64,000 bases of DNA from positions 2,783,758 to 2,847,757 of the forward strand of contig NZ_CTDZ01000009.1 of assembly GCF_001375555.1 (NCBI RefSeq). Reading direction: 5' to 3'. The notes under the pieces were generated by a model, which had not been told where the DNA came from, searched no databases, and saw only the letters and a list, made by a program, of their open reading frames with translations. This document shows, in pieces, positions 45,358 to 53,676 of the stretch. The stretch is from Numidum massiliense (GTDB taxonomy: Bacteria > Bacillota > Bacilli > Thermoactinomycetales > Novibacillaceae). Positions within the stretch are counted from its first letter, which is position 1. Each line of letters opens with the position of its first letter. The position numbers were made by a program, and so were the translations under genes.

Positions 45358-45393
45358 AAATAAAAGGTCTGTACCGCTACAGACCTTTTATTT
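45358..45393. terminator. Bidirectional terminator after folA
   Basis: AAATAAAAGGTCTGTA and its perfect complement around a CCGC loop; A/T-rich stem ends give T tracts on both strands. It separates folA from the convergent NamZ-like gene. Confidence 0.85.
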
Positions 45394-45494
45394 GTGAAAG
45401 ACGTTCCCGCCGGCTTTCATACTCGACCTCTGCCACTACTCCCTACGGCTGTTTTTTATCTAGCTATTCAGCACCAGGCTACTATTTCCCCGCT

Positions 45495-45554
45495 GCATAC
45501 CACCTAACTGCATACCACCTAACTGCACACCACCTAACTGCATACCACCTAGCG
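45495..45554. repeat. Four 15-bp tandem repeats spanning the NamZ stop codon
   Basis: Unit GCATACCACCTAACT in units 45495-45509, 45510-45524, 45525-45539, 45540-45554. Read on the minus strand each unit carries TAG in the gene's frame, so the array is a row of four in-frame stop codons; the first is the gene's own stop. Confidence 0.9.
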
Positions 45555-46700
45555 GTACAACGTGTACGGCAATGCACATTCCTTAAAATCTGCCACTTCC
45601 TCGGCACATTTTTCCAAAAATACTTCTGTCGATCCGCCCAAAATGTGCGCGCGGAGGCGGTCCGTCCCAGCGAGCAAATCAAAAAAGTAGCGCCCGTCCT
45701 CACTGAGCGGTTGGAAGGCGAAATCCTGTGGATACAGTTCGGCCACCGTCTCTAATAGCTTCAAGCCCGTTTGCAACGCCTGAACCGTCCGCCGCTCGGT
45801 GACGTGCAGTTGGACTCCTTCACAGCGAACGCCGCAATGTTTTTGGTACGTCGGCACGAAGGAGATCGGACGGGCGATCACCCCGGGAACACCCCGCGCG
45901 TTAAACCGCTTCGCCAGTTCATAGCCATCGACGTACGGCGCCCCGACATATTCGAACGGCCGCGTCGTTCCCCGCCCTTCTGACAAATTCGTCCCTTCGA
46001 CAAGACAAGTACCCGGATACAACACACTCATATCGATCCCGGTCGTATTCGGAGATGGCGGTACCCAAAACAGGCCCGTCTCGTCATAGTACATGTCGCG
46101 CCGCCATCCCTCCAGCGGTACAACGGTCAGCTCACACGCAATCCCGAACGCGTACTTAAACAACAACGCTAGCTCCCCAATCGTCATCCCGTGCCGATTC
46201 GGCAGCGGAAACATGCCGACAAACGATTGAAATTCAGATCCAAGTAAATTACCCTCAACTTGCACGCCGCCAATCGGGTTAGGTCGGTCTAACACGACGA
46301 ATGCCTTACCCTGCTCGCCGCACGCTTCCATGACATGGGCCATCGTATAAATGAACGTGTAATAGCGCGCGCCAATGTCTTGTAAATCGAATACGACGAC
46401 GTCGACCGGATCCAACATTTCCAGTGTCGGCTTTTTTGTCGCGCCGTACAAACTGTACACGGGCAATCCGGTGTACGGGTCCGTCGACGAGGCGACTTCT
46501 TCACCTTCTTTCGCATCGCCGCGGATCCCGTGCTCTGGCCCGTACAACGCCGTCAACTGTATGTCGGGATGCGCGTACAACAAATCGATCGTCGGGACGA
46601 GCGCACTGTTCACCCCAGTCATATTCGTCACGAGCCCGATCCGTTTCCCTTTAAACTGCTCTACCCGCTGTTCCAAAAATACGTCTAAACCTACTTTCAC
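45549..46700 (-). CDS. namZ: Exo-beta-N-acetylmuramidase, NamZ-like (DUF1343)
   Basis: 383 residues from the GTG at 46700, 10 bases after GGGGAGG. DUF1343 hallmarks: 'GKRIGLVTNMTGVNS', 'LTALYGPEHGIRGDAKEG', 'DVVVFDLQDIGARYYTFIYTM', 'RPNPIGG', 'NRHGMTIGELA', 'LVEGTNLSEGRGTTRPFEYVGAPYVDG'. NamZ of B. subtilis releases N-acetylmuramic acid from peptidoglycan fragments. No signal peptide is visible, so it would act inside or be exported another way. A sugar-kinase gene of BadF type follows 6 kb on, suggesting amino-sugar recycling. Confidence 0.87.
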   Translation of the reverse strand: MKVGLDVFLEQRVEQFKGKRIGLVTNMTGVNSALVPTIDLLYAHPDIQLTALYGPEHGIRGDAKEGEEVASSTDPYTGLPVYSLYGATKKPTLEMLDPVDVVVFDLQDIGARYYTFIYTMAHVMEACGEQGKAFVVLDRPNPIGGVQVEGNLLGSEFQSFVGMFPLPNRHGMTIGELALLFKYAFGIACELTVVPLEGWRRDMYYDETGLFWVPPSPNTTGIDMSVLYPGTCLVEGTNLSEGRGTTRPFEYVGAPYVDGYELAKRFNARGVPGVIARPISFVPTYQKHCGVRCEGVQLHVTERRTVQALQTGLKLLETVAELYPQDFAFQPLSEDGRYFFDLLAGTDRLRAHILGGSTEVFLEKCAEEVADFKECALPYTLYR

Positions 46701-46895
46701 CTTACCAATTCCTCCCCGTCCGGCACCTTTTTCTCTCTTAATATCCTTAAAGTGGCATACTATCACTCTTCGTGCTCATTTTGCTCAAGATCGCACGCTA
46801 CCGCCTCATCTTGCCCACTGCTTGTCCGGTTCCGTCTTCCACCAGACCGATTCACTGCGACCAAATCCCGCGCATAGGCACGGTGGTGAGCAACT

Positions 46896-47603
46896 TTAAA
46901 AAAACTGCAACCGCTTCGTCAGTGACCCCCGCGGTACGGCAAACGCCTGTGCCCGTTTGAAACCAGCAGGCGCCCCACGTACGATTGTTAGCGCTTTATA
47001 GTATTCGATAAACGGGAAGCCCGACGTCTCTCCGCGCGCATAGGCATATACGTGCATCGCTTTCACCCACGTATCATACGCTTCCTCTGGGATGTCGATA
47101 AACACCTCCGGGTGAAAGTCGTGCGGGTCTTCCCAGTTGTCCGCGTAATATAAGTGCGGCGCAAAATGGGCGGGCAAATCGCGATTAATCGTCTTTAACG
47201 CCGCATAAAAGCGGGCATCTTCCACGATATGGTGCGTGTTCGTATGGTCCTTATGGATACTGCCTTTCCAATGAGTCAAAATAATGTCCGGTTTCACTTC
47301 GCGAATGACGTCGGCGACTTCGTACTTCACCGTATCGTTTAGCGGCAATTCCGCGTCTTTGTAGTCTAAAAAGCGCACATCGGCGCCGACAATTTCCGCA
47401 AACTGGTGTGCCTCTTCAATTTTCTGTTTGGCATAGTCTTCCGGAGAGAGCGTCGGATGCCCTTTTTCCCCTGGGGTTAAATGTAAAAACGTCGCTTTAT
47501 GCCCCGCTTGCGTGTACTTGGCGATCACGGCTCCTGCCGTTAAGTCCAGGTCACCCGCGTGACCGCCAATCGCCAGAATGTGTGACTTTTTTTCGTTAGT
47601 CAT
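46896..47603 (-). CDS. PIG-L/LmbE family deacetylase
   Basis: 235 residues, ATG after GGGAGGTCTAAAAA. Zinc motif variant 'GGHAGDLDL' (usual AHPDDxE) near residues 13-21, 'THWKGSIHKDHTNTH' with the second His pair (about 110-124), and 'HVYAYARGE'. The family removes N-acetyl groups from GlcNAc-type sugars (for example BshB in bacillithiol synthesis). The changed first motif (AGDLD for PDDxE) puts activity in some doubt; the Asp and second-site His residues are kept. Confidence 0.85.
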   Translation of the reverse strand: MTNEKKSHILAIGGHAGDLDLTAGAVIAKYTQAGHKATFLHLTPGEKGHPTLSPEDYAKQKIEEAHQFAEIVGADVRFLDYKDAELPLNDTVKYEVADVIREVKPDIILTHWKGSIHKDHTNTHHIVEDARFYAALKTINRDLPAHFAPHLYYADNWEDPHDFHPEVFIDIPEEAYDTWVKAMHVYAYARGETSGFPFIEYYKALTIVRGAPAGFKRAQAFAVPRGSLTKRLQFF

Positions 47604-47651
47604 TTTTTAGACCTCCCACACGTTTATCGTTCATTCCTCCACTCGTTAAAA

Positions 47652-48605
47652 TTATAATAACTTCTTCATCACGTGAAAGTGACGGGTTACTGAAAATCCT
47701 GCTCGCTTATACAAATGACCGGCAGACGTCTTTTCGCCCGTCCACAAAAACCACGCCCCGTGCAAGCTTTCCGCCCGCATAAGATGTAAACATTCGTAGA
47801 GCAATATTTTGCCGAGCCCTTTCCCTTGTTGTCCCGGGTCGACACCGAACGGACCGAATCGTTCGGGAAAGCCTTCATAACCCCCATACAAGCAAAAACC
47901 GACTAACTCCCGTACCTCGCGGGCGATTAACAGGCGTTCTAACGGCAGCCCTTGTAAGATCCCTTCGCGAATCGCGCGTCCCCAATCAGGGTTAAACACG
48001 TCCTTCGCAAATTGAATCACCTCATACAAATCGCGATCCGCGGCTTGCCGGAACGTATACCCTTCCGCTTCCCGCTCTTTTTTCAACGCCTGTACGTCCT
48101 GCGGAATCTCGTAACCGACGAGTGAGCGATCCATCGCTACTGGTGAATACTGCACCGCAAACTGCTGCGCGAGTAAAAACTGATACGCTTCAGGATATGT
48201 CTTTTCATCGATACCGGGTAAAATGTAGTTCGGCGCATACGAAGCAAAAAACACGTGCTTGCGACCGTTAGCCTGCAAAAACTGGCACACTTCCGCAAAC
48301 AACTGCGTCCCGATCCGTTGCTGGCGGTACGCCGGGTGTACGAAAAAAAACGGCATCCACCCGTTCTCCGACTCCAAGTCCGTGCCGTGCATCGGCATTA
48401 GCCGCCTTACACCGTACGCACACCCCACTAATTCACTCCCGGCAAACGCTAACTGCATCCCCTTCGGATCAAAATTCGCATCGAGCAATACGAGGTGACG
48501 AAAGCGCTTAGACGTGATCGGGTCCCGCGGCAAACAATCGTTCCACAACTGGACGATGGCAGCTTCATCCCCTGGTGTATACGTACGGTACGCGATCTTC
48601 CCCAT
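47652..48605 (-). CDS. GNAT N-acetyltransferase, two-domain
   Basis: 317 residues, ATG after GGAGGAACG. Two GNAT halves: residues about 1-160 with 'FFVHPAYRQQRIGTQLFAEVCQFLQ' (motif A, acetyl-CoA loop Q/RxxG) and 170-317 with 'FGVDPGQQGKGLGKILLYECLHLMRAESL'. Acetylates an amine of an unknown small molecule. Runs in the same direction as the PIG-L and NamZ genes with short gaps, so the three may form one transcript. Confidence 0.87.
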   Translation of the reverse strand: MGKIAYRTYTPGDEAAIVQLWNDCLPRDPITSKRFRHLVLLDANFDPKGMQLAFAGSELVGCAYGVRRLMPMHGTDLESENGWMPFFFVHPAYRQQRIGTQLFAEVCQFLQANGRKHVFFASYAPNYILPGIDEKTYPEAYQFLLAQQFAVQYSPVAMDRSLVGYEIPQDVQALKKEREAEGYTFRQAADRDLYEVIQFAKDVFNPDWGRAIREGILQGLPLERLLIAREVRELVGFCLYGGYEGFPERFGPFGVDPGQQGKGLGKILLYECLHLMRAESLHGAWFLWTGEKTSAGHLYKRAGFSVTRHFHVMKKLL

Positions 48606-49033
48606 CGTTCCTCCTCCTAATGTCTTTTATGTTTATGTACGACAACAATACGACAACAATACCACAAGTAATAGAAACCGGTTACATGAGACGCAACCAC
48701 TTTTTTTATTCGGTACTGTTTAAGGTCTATTTTAACACAAGGAAACGTGTTGTTCGAAGCACTGCAAAACATATGAAAAAGGTAACAAAACAGATGAAAA
48801 GGTTCCTTTCACCAGTGACAAAACGTGTGGACAGAACACACCCGCTATCAATGGCATCACTTACAAATGTATGAACGAATACATTTTACAGTGGGTTTTC
48901 CGCCTTTCTTATCGAAAAGAGGTAGTCAGCGCTGTTCGTTCGGTGTATGCTGGGAGTATTGTTACAGTTGTACCGTTGTCTCATCAACTGATACTGGGGC
49001 ACCCATCTCCTAACAAGGAAAAGGAGGATGCAC
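48606..49033. other. 430-base divergent region with a short direct repeat
   Basis: Between the GNAT and ThuA genes. ACGACAACAAT occurs twice in a row (about 48639-48660). A short frame 'MKKVTKQMKRFLSPVTKRVD' (48772 onwards) has no ribosome site and is not called. No other feature seen. Confidence 0.35.
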
Positions 49034-49759
49034 ATGATTAACGTCACTGTATGGAATGAACATCGCCATGAACAGACCAACCCGGAAGTAAGCGCAATTT
49101 ATCCTAACGGCATTCACAACGCCATCGCCGACTTTCTCACCGCAGAGGATGGCTTAGCTGTGAGAACAGCAACGCTTGACCAACCGGCACACGGTTTGAC
49201 CGCCGACGTTTTGGACGCTACCGACGTGTTAATTTGGTGGGGACATAAGGCACACAAAGAAGTAAGTGATACGGTCGTCGCCGCTGTGCAGCAGCGCGTC
49301 TTGGACGGAATGGGCTTGATCGTCCTCCACTCCGGCCACTTCTCGAAAGTATTTAAAAAGTTGATGGGAACGTCGTGTGATCTAAAGTGGCGTGCAGACG
49401 GTGAAAAGGAGCGCCTGTGGGTAATCGACCCGACCCATCCAATCGCTGCTGGCATCGGGCCGTACATCGAACTAACCGAGGAAGAAATGTACGGGGAACA
49501 CTTCGATATCCCAGCCCCAGACGAACTCGTATTCATAAGCTGGTTTGCCGGCGGAGAAGTATTCCGCAGTGGCTGTACGTTTCGCCGCGGCAACGGCAAA
49601 ATCTTTTACTTCCGCCCCGGACACGAAACGCACCCGACGTACCACGATCCTAACGTGCAGCGCGTCATTGTAAACGCCGTCAGATGGGCGCACCGCGTCA
49701 ATCGCGAACGTCCGAGATATGGCTGGGTACCGCCGCTCGAACCGCATACACCGAGTTAA
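49034..49759 (+). CDS. ThuA domain protein (trehalose utilisation type)
   Basis: 241 residues from the ATG at 49034, 6 bases after AGGAGG (the ATG at 49028 touches it). Class I glutamine-amidotransferase-like fold: '[25 protein letters not shown]', '[18 protein letters not shown]', '[19 protein letters not shown]', and C-terminal '[25 protein letters not shown]'. ThuA proteins occur with sugar or inositol oxidation genes, as here (Gfo/Idh and TIM-barrel genes follow). Reaction is not firmly known; it may work on keto-sugars. Confidence 0.9.
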   Translation: MINVTVWNEHRHEQTNPEVSAIYPNGIHNAIADFLTAEDGLAVRTATLDQPAHGLTADVLDATDVLIWWGHKAHKEVSDTVVAAVQQRVLDGMGLIVLHSGHFSKVFKKLMGTSCDLKWRADGEKERLWVIDPTHPIAAGIGPYIELTEEEMYGEHFDIPAPDELVFISWFAGGEVFRSGCTFRRGNGKIFYFRPGHETHPTYHDPNVQRVIVNAVRWAHRVNRERPRYGWVPPLEPHTPS

Positions 49760-49931
49760 TTTATTTGGCGTAAGCGTCAGGGCGCGATAACGTCAGTCGA
49801 CATTGTAATCGTGCGACATGGCAGATGGCGAAAGAATCTCTGTCTACTAGCTCACTGTGGCGGAACATAAAATGTACGGATGATGTCTTTTGCTTTTTAA
49901 CCTAAATAACTTTAAAGAGGTGACTGTACGT

Positions 49932-50969
49932 ATGCAAAAGTTAAAAGTAGGTGTCATCGGGTGCGGCAGTATCGCTAGACACCGCCACTTACCGGAGTAT
50001 GCAGCCAACGCACAGGTGGAAATTGTCGCCGTCAGCGACCCGCACACCGACCGCGCAGCAGAACTCGCAGACAAATACGGAGCCACCGCGTATACCGACA
50101 ACACACAGCTGCTCGCGCATCCTGATCTCGCTGCCGTTAGCATTTGTACGCCGAACAACGTCCACGCACCGCTGACGGTAGCGGCTTTGAACGCTGGAAA
50201 ACACGTGTTGTGTGAAAAGCCGATGGCGACGTCTCGCGAGGAAGCACTCGCAATGATCACCGCCGCGAAACAAAATGGCAAAAAACTGATGATCGCCCAC
50301 AACCAGCGGTTCGTCCCGTCACACAAAAAAGCGCGGGAGCTTATTGCGAGCGGAGCCGTCGGAAAAGTATACAGTTTTCGCACTGCTTTCGGTCACAGAG
50401 GACCGGAAAGTTGGAGCATCGACGGTATACAAAGTTGGTTTTTTAACAAGAGCGAAGCATTTGTCGGCGCCATGGGCGACCTCGGCGTACACAAGTCCGA
50501 TCTCATCCGTTACTTGCTCGGCGAAGAAGTCGTCGAAGTGGCCGCTTTCGTCGACACGCTAGCGAAAACGGATACAGATGTCGACGACAATGCGGTGTGC
50601 GTGCTACGAATGGCAAGCGGTGCGGTCGGCACATTGACCGCCAGCTGGTCGTACAACGCCGGAGAGGACAATTCCACAGTCATTTACGGGGAGAAGGCGA
50701 CTCTCCGTCTCGAAGAAGATCCCGCACACCCGCTCATCGTGCAGTATGCGAACGGCGAGGTGGAACGCCACGCACTCGCAAGTATCCAGTCGAACGAAGA
50801 AGGTGAACAACACAATTCTGGGGTGATCGATCGGTTCGTCTCGTGCATTTGCGACGACAGTGAGCCCGCTGTCAGCGGCGAAGAAGGAATGAAGTCCCTC
50901 GCCGTCATTTTGGCAGCACTCGAATCACAAGAGGCGAAAGCAGTCGTGTGCATTGACGTCAACACATAA
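49932..50969 (+). CDS. Gfo/Idh/MocA family oxidoreductase
   Basis: 345 residues from the ATG at 49932, 9 bases after AGAGGTG. Rossmann 'VGVIGCGSIARHRHLPEYA' with GxGxxA-like loop, 'VLCEKPMATSREEALAM' (conserved EKP Lys, about 95), and 'GAMGDLGVHKSDLIRYLLGEE' with the catalytic-region Asp/His. NAD(P)-dependent sugar or inositol oxidoreductase. In a run with ThuA before it and a sugar isomerase after it, as in inositol/trehalose-type gene sets. A long array of tandem repeats follows its stop. Confidence 0.9.
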   Translation: MQKLKVGVIGCGSIARHRHLPEYAANAQVEIVAVSDPHTDRAAELADKYGATAYTDNTQLLAHPDLAAVSICTPNNVHAPLTVAALNAGKHVLCEKPMATSREEALAMITAAKQNGKKLMIAHNQRFVPSHKKARELIASGAVGKVYSFRTAFGHRGPESWSIDGIQSWFFNKSEAFVGAMGDLGVHKSDLIRYLLGEEVVEVAAFVDTLAKTDTDVDDNAVCVLRMASGAVGTLTASWSYNAGEDNSTVIYGEKATLRLEEDPAHPLIVQYANGEVERHALASIQSNEEGEQHNSGVIDRFVSCICDDSEPAVSGEEGMKSLAVILAALESQEAKAVVCIDVNT

Positions 50970-50990
50970 GCAAGTGGCGGATACGAAGGA

Positions 50991-51116
50991 GTGTAAGCGC
51001 TGATGTGTAAGCGATGACGAGTAAGCGATGACGAGTAAGCGATGATGACGGATCAGCGCCGAAGGCGGGTCAGCGCCCAAGGTGGGTCAGCGCCCAAGAC
51101 GGGTCAGGCGCCGAAG
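50991..51116. repeat. Double tandem array: 4 x 14 bp then 4 x 17-18 bp
   Basis: Units GAGTAAGCGATGAC-like (50991-51004, 51005-51018, 51019-51032, 51033-51046), then GCGGGTCAGCGCCCAAG-like (51047-51064, 51065-51081, 51082-51098, 51099-51116). The first begins 21 bases after the stop of the Gfo/Idh gene; the two families adjoin without a gap. Confidence 0.9.
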
Positions 51117-51255
51117 ACGGAGACACTCCAATGCGCAGACAACCGCGCGATGACGTTCACTGTATCGCATAAAGAGCCGTTCGAACCAGTCCTAACGATG
51201 AAAGTGAGCGTTTTTTCTATTAGCCTTTTTCTATTAATGAAAGGAGATATGAGTA

Positions 51256-52224
51256 ATGAAACTCGGGGTATTTACAGTCCTTTTTTCAGATCGTCCCTTT
51301 ACAGAAATGCTCGATGACGTGCAAAGCGCCGGTTTAAAGGCAGTTGAAATCGGGACGGGCGGCTTTCCAGGCAACGCCCACTGCCAACTCGACGAGCTGC
51401 TCGACAGCGCGGCGAAGCGGAAAAGCTATCTGCAAGAAATCGAGTCGCGCGGGCTGACGATTAGCGCCTTCAGTTGCCACGGCAACCCGCTCTCCCCCGA
51501 CAAAACGTTCGCGCAAACATCGCACGATACGTTTGTAAAAACGGTACAGCTAGCAGAACTGTTAGAAGTACCAGTCGTCAACTGTTTTTCCGGTGTCGCC
51601 GGCGACTGCGACACGGCAAAATATCCGAACTGGCCCGTCGCCCCGTGGCCGAACGAATACGGCGACGTACTTAAGTGGCAGTGGGAAGAGAAATTAATCC
51701 CTTACTGGAAAGAGTGGGGGAGTTACGCGCAAGACCACCACGTCAAGATCGGGCTCGAGTTGCACGGCGGTTTCTTAGTCCATACGCCGTACACGATGCT
51801 CAAGCTGCGCGAAGCGACGTGTGAAGCTGTCGGGGCAAACCTCGACCCTAGTCATTTGTGGTGGCAAGGGATCGACCCCGTCGCCGCCATAAAAATTCTC
51901 GGAAAAGAGCAGGCGATCCACCATTTCCACGCCAAAGATACGTACGTCGACCAAGATAACGTCAACATGTACGGCCTCACTGACATGCAACCGTACAGTA
52001 ACGTCCAAACGCGGGCGTGGACGTTCCGCTCAGTCGGCTGCGGCCACAGCGTGCAAGAGTGGTCCGACATGATGAGCGCCTTGCGCACGTATGGGTACGA
52101 CTACGTCGTCAGTATCGAGCACGAAGATCCGCTCATGTCGATCGACGAAGGATTCATGCGCGCCGTGCGCAACTTGCAGTCCGTTCTCATTGAAGAACAG
52201 CCGACCGACATGTGGTGGGCGTAG
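51256..52224 (+). CDS. Sugar phosphate isomerase/epimerase (TIM barrel, AP-endonuclease-2 family)
   Basis: 322 residues, ATG after AAAGGAGATATGAGTA. TIM-barrel start 'LGVFTVLFSDRPFTEMLDDVQSAGLKAVEIGTGG'. Metal ligands expected in 'KIGLELHGGFLVH' (Glu), 'GANLDPSHLWWQGID' (Asp, His), 'HFHAKDTY' (His) and 'VSIEHEDPLMSIDEGF' (Glu). Isomerises or epimerises a sugar, often working with Gfo/Idh partners in inositol and rare-sugar routes. Its last residues TDMWWA and stop are the first unit of a downstream tandem repeat. Confidence 0.9.
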   Translation: MKLGVFTVLFSDRPFTEMLDDVQSAGLKAVEIGTGGFPGNAHCQLDELLDSAAKRKSYLQEIESRGLTISAFSCHGNPLSPDKTFAQTSHDTFVKTVQLAELLEVPVVNCFSGVAGDCDTAKYPNWPVAPWPNEYGDVLKWQWEEKLIPYWKEWGSYAQDHHVKIGLELHGGFLVHTPYTMLKLREATCEAVGANLDPSHLWWQGIDPVAAIKILGKEQAIHHFHAKDTYVDQDNVNMYGLTDMQPYSNVQTRAWTFRSVGCGHSVQEWSDMMSALRTYGYDYVVSIEHEDPLMSIDEGFMRAVRNLQSVLIEEQPTDMWWA

Positions 52225-52312
52225 AACCGCCATCGGTGGGCGTAAAACTGACATGTAGTGGGCGTAAAACCGACATGTGGTGGGCTTAAACCCGTGATGT
52301 GGTCGGTATAAC
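52206..52312. repeat. Five 21-22-bp tandem repeats spanning a stop codon
   Basis: Unit like CGACATGTGGTGGGCGTAAAAC at 52206-52227, 52228-52248, 52249-52270, 52271-52291 and 52292-52312. The first encodes the end of the isomerase and its TAG stop; later units have TAA at the same place. The array ends beside the convergent stop of the sugar-kinase gene. Confidence 0.9.
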
Positions 52313-52315
52313 GCG

Positions 52316-53263
52316 TCACGCGAACGACTTTTGCAACAACTGCTGCGGGGCGAGGCCGGCTTGTGTGTACGCCCAAGCGAGCGCCCCGATCACCGGTTCG
52401 ACCTGCGGACGGATAAACTTAGGCGCAACGGCGAACGACTGCGCCATTTTTTGCGCCAACAATTGCTGCAGTGCCGGTTGGAACGCCCCGCCGATTAACC
52501 CGACGCGCGGCGCATCGCCCGTGAGGTCGAGTTTCGTAAGCGCGGTATGAATGGCGAGGGCTAACTCGTCGGCCGCCTCGGCTACAACCTCCGCCGCGAC
52601 GCGGTCACCGTCAGCGTGCGCTTGGAACAGCTCATACGTAAACGAAGCGATCGTCTCTTTAAACGCACTTCCGTACAATTTTGGAATGAGATCGGCCGGT
52701 GAAGAAACTTGCCACTTACTTAGCGCCAACTCGGTTAAAGCAGTCGCTGGCCCGCGCCCGTCGTAAGCCTTCATCACTTGGACCAGCGCGCGCCGCCCGA
52801 GTTGGAAGCCGCTCCCCTCATCCCCTAACAAATAGCCCCAGCCACCGACGCGACACCGTTCACCCTTCTTGCCGATGCCGAACGTAATTGCACCCGTCCC
52901 CGCGATTTGCACGACACCCGGCCCGCCAAACGTCACCGAACCTAACGCGTTCATCCCGTCGTGGTCTAACGTCAGGCGCGGCTCCTTCCCGAAGGCCTCG
53001 CGCAAACAAGCGTGTACTTTTTCCGCTTGCGCCGAGTGACTCGTCCCCGCAACCCCCGCAAAAATGACGCTGTCACGCCAGCTTTGAACGTGTGGGGCAA
53101 GTTGTGCCTTTATCGTGTGAAACGTCTTTAGCACGTGTGCCTCACTCGTCCCGTTCAAGTTGGAAGATCCTGCGAGCGCCTCCCCGAGAATATTGCCCTC
53201 TGCATCGGCGGCGACTGCCGCCGTCTTCGTCCCGCCACCGTCAATCCCAATGTAGATCGTCAC
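52316..53263 (-). CDS. BadF/BcrA-type ATPase family sugar kinase (N-acetylglucosamine/muramate kinase-like)
   Basis: 315 residues from the GTG at 53263, 8 bases after AAGGG (the GTG at 53272 overlaps that site). Actin-like ATPase fold: phosphate-1 'GIDGGGTKTAAVAAD', 'LDHDGMNALGSVTFGGPGVVQIAGTGAITFG', 'GGWGYLLGDEGSGFQLGRRAL', adenosine 'VGLIGGAFQPAL'. Matches bacterial GlcNAc/MurNAc kinases of this family (compare MurK). With the NamZ-like gene upstream in the window it fits recovery of cell-wall amino sugars. Confidence 0.87.
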   Translation of the reverse strand: MTIYIGIDGGGTKTAAVAADAEGNILGEALAGSSNLNGTSEAHVLKTFHTIKAQLAPHVQSWRDSVIFAGVAGTSHSAQAEKVHACLREAFGKEPRLTLDHDGMNALGSVTFGGPGVVQIAGTGAITFGIGKKGERCRVGGWGYLLGDEGSGFQLGRRALVQVMKAYDGRGPATALTELALSKWQVSSPADLIPKLYGSAFKETIASFTYELFQAHADGDRVAAEVVAEAADELALAIHTALTKLDLTGDAPRVGLIGGAFQPALQQLLAQKMAQSFAVAPKFIRPQVEPVIGALAWAYTQAGLAPQQLLQKSFA

Positions 53264-53676
53264 CTTTGTCACCCTTCTATGTTTTAGTCACTTGATGCAG
53301 CTCTTAATGCCATATCCGCTAAACGTCTGCTCATTCCAGTATACAGCTTCTGTTCAGCATACAATACGGGGCAATAACTTGTCACCGAAACGTCCACATT
53401 CACGGGCGGTGGATGGTTTTACTTGAATAATAATTTTATAATACATATGACATTTCACTATATGTTTTTTCGTTTTTTGAATGGATACGCTCGGGTGACT
53501 TCATAGTCGCCTCGCCCACTTACCAATAGTTTTTTTTTCGGACACATGTCGTTTCTAAATCATAATACGATACAAAACATGTTATAATACATAGTGAACA
53601 CTAATGATAACTACGATGTGTTCACTTCAGTTTGTATCCGGTATGCAAACACACTTAACAAAAAGGGGACGTATTC
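53264..53676. other. 410-base divergent region before the alcohol dehydrogenase
   Basis: AT-rich and gene-free. It carries the alcohol-dehydrogenase promoter elements listed separately. Confidence 0.4.
53583..53626 (+). promoter_or_regulatory. -10 box and 9-bp inverted repeat before the alcohol dehydrogenase
   Basis: TATAAT (53583-53588) is followed by AGTGAACAC (53593-53601), 16 bases, and its exact reverse complement GTGTTCACT (53618-53626). The position over the transcription start suggests a repressor site; which regulator is unknown. Confidence 0.6.

Noticed and set aside
50991..51116. CRISPR-like array
   Set aside because: Units are adjacent with no spacers and are only 14 and 17 bp long; no cas genes are present.
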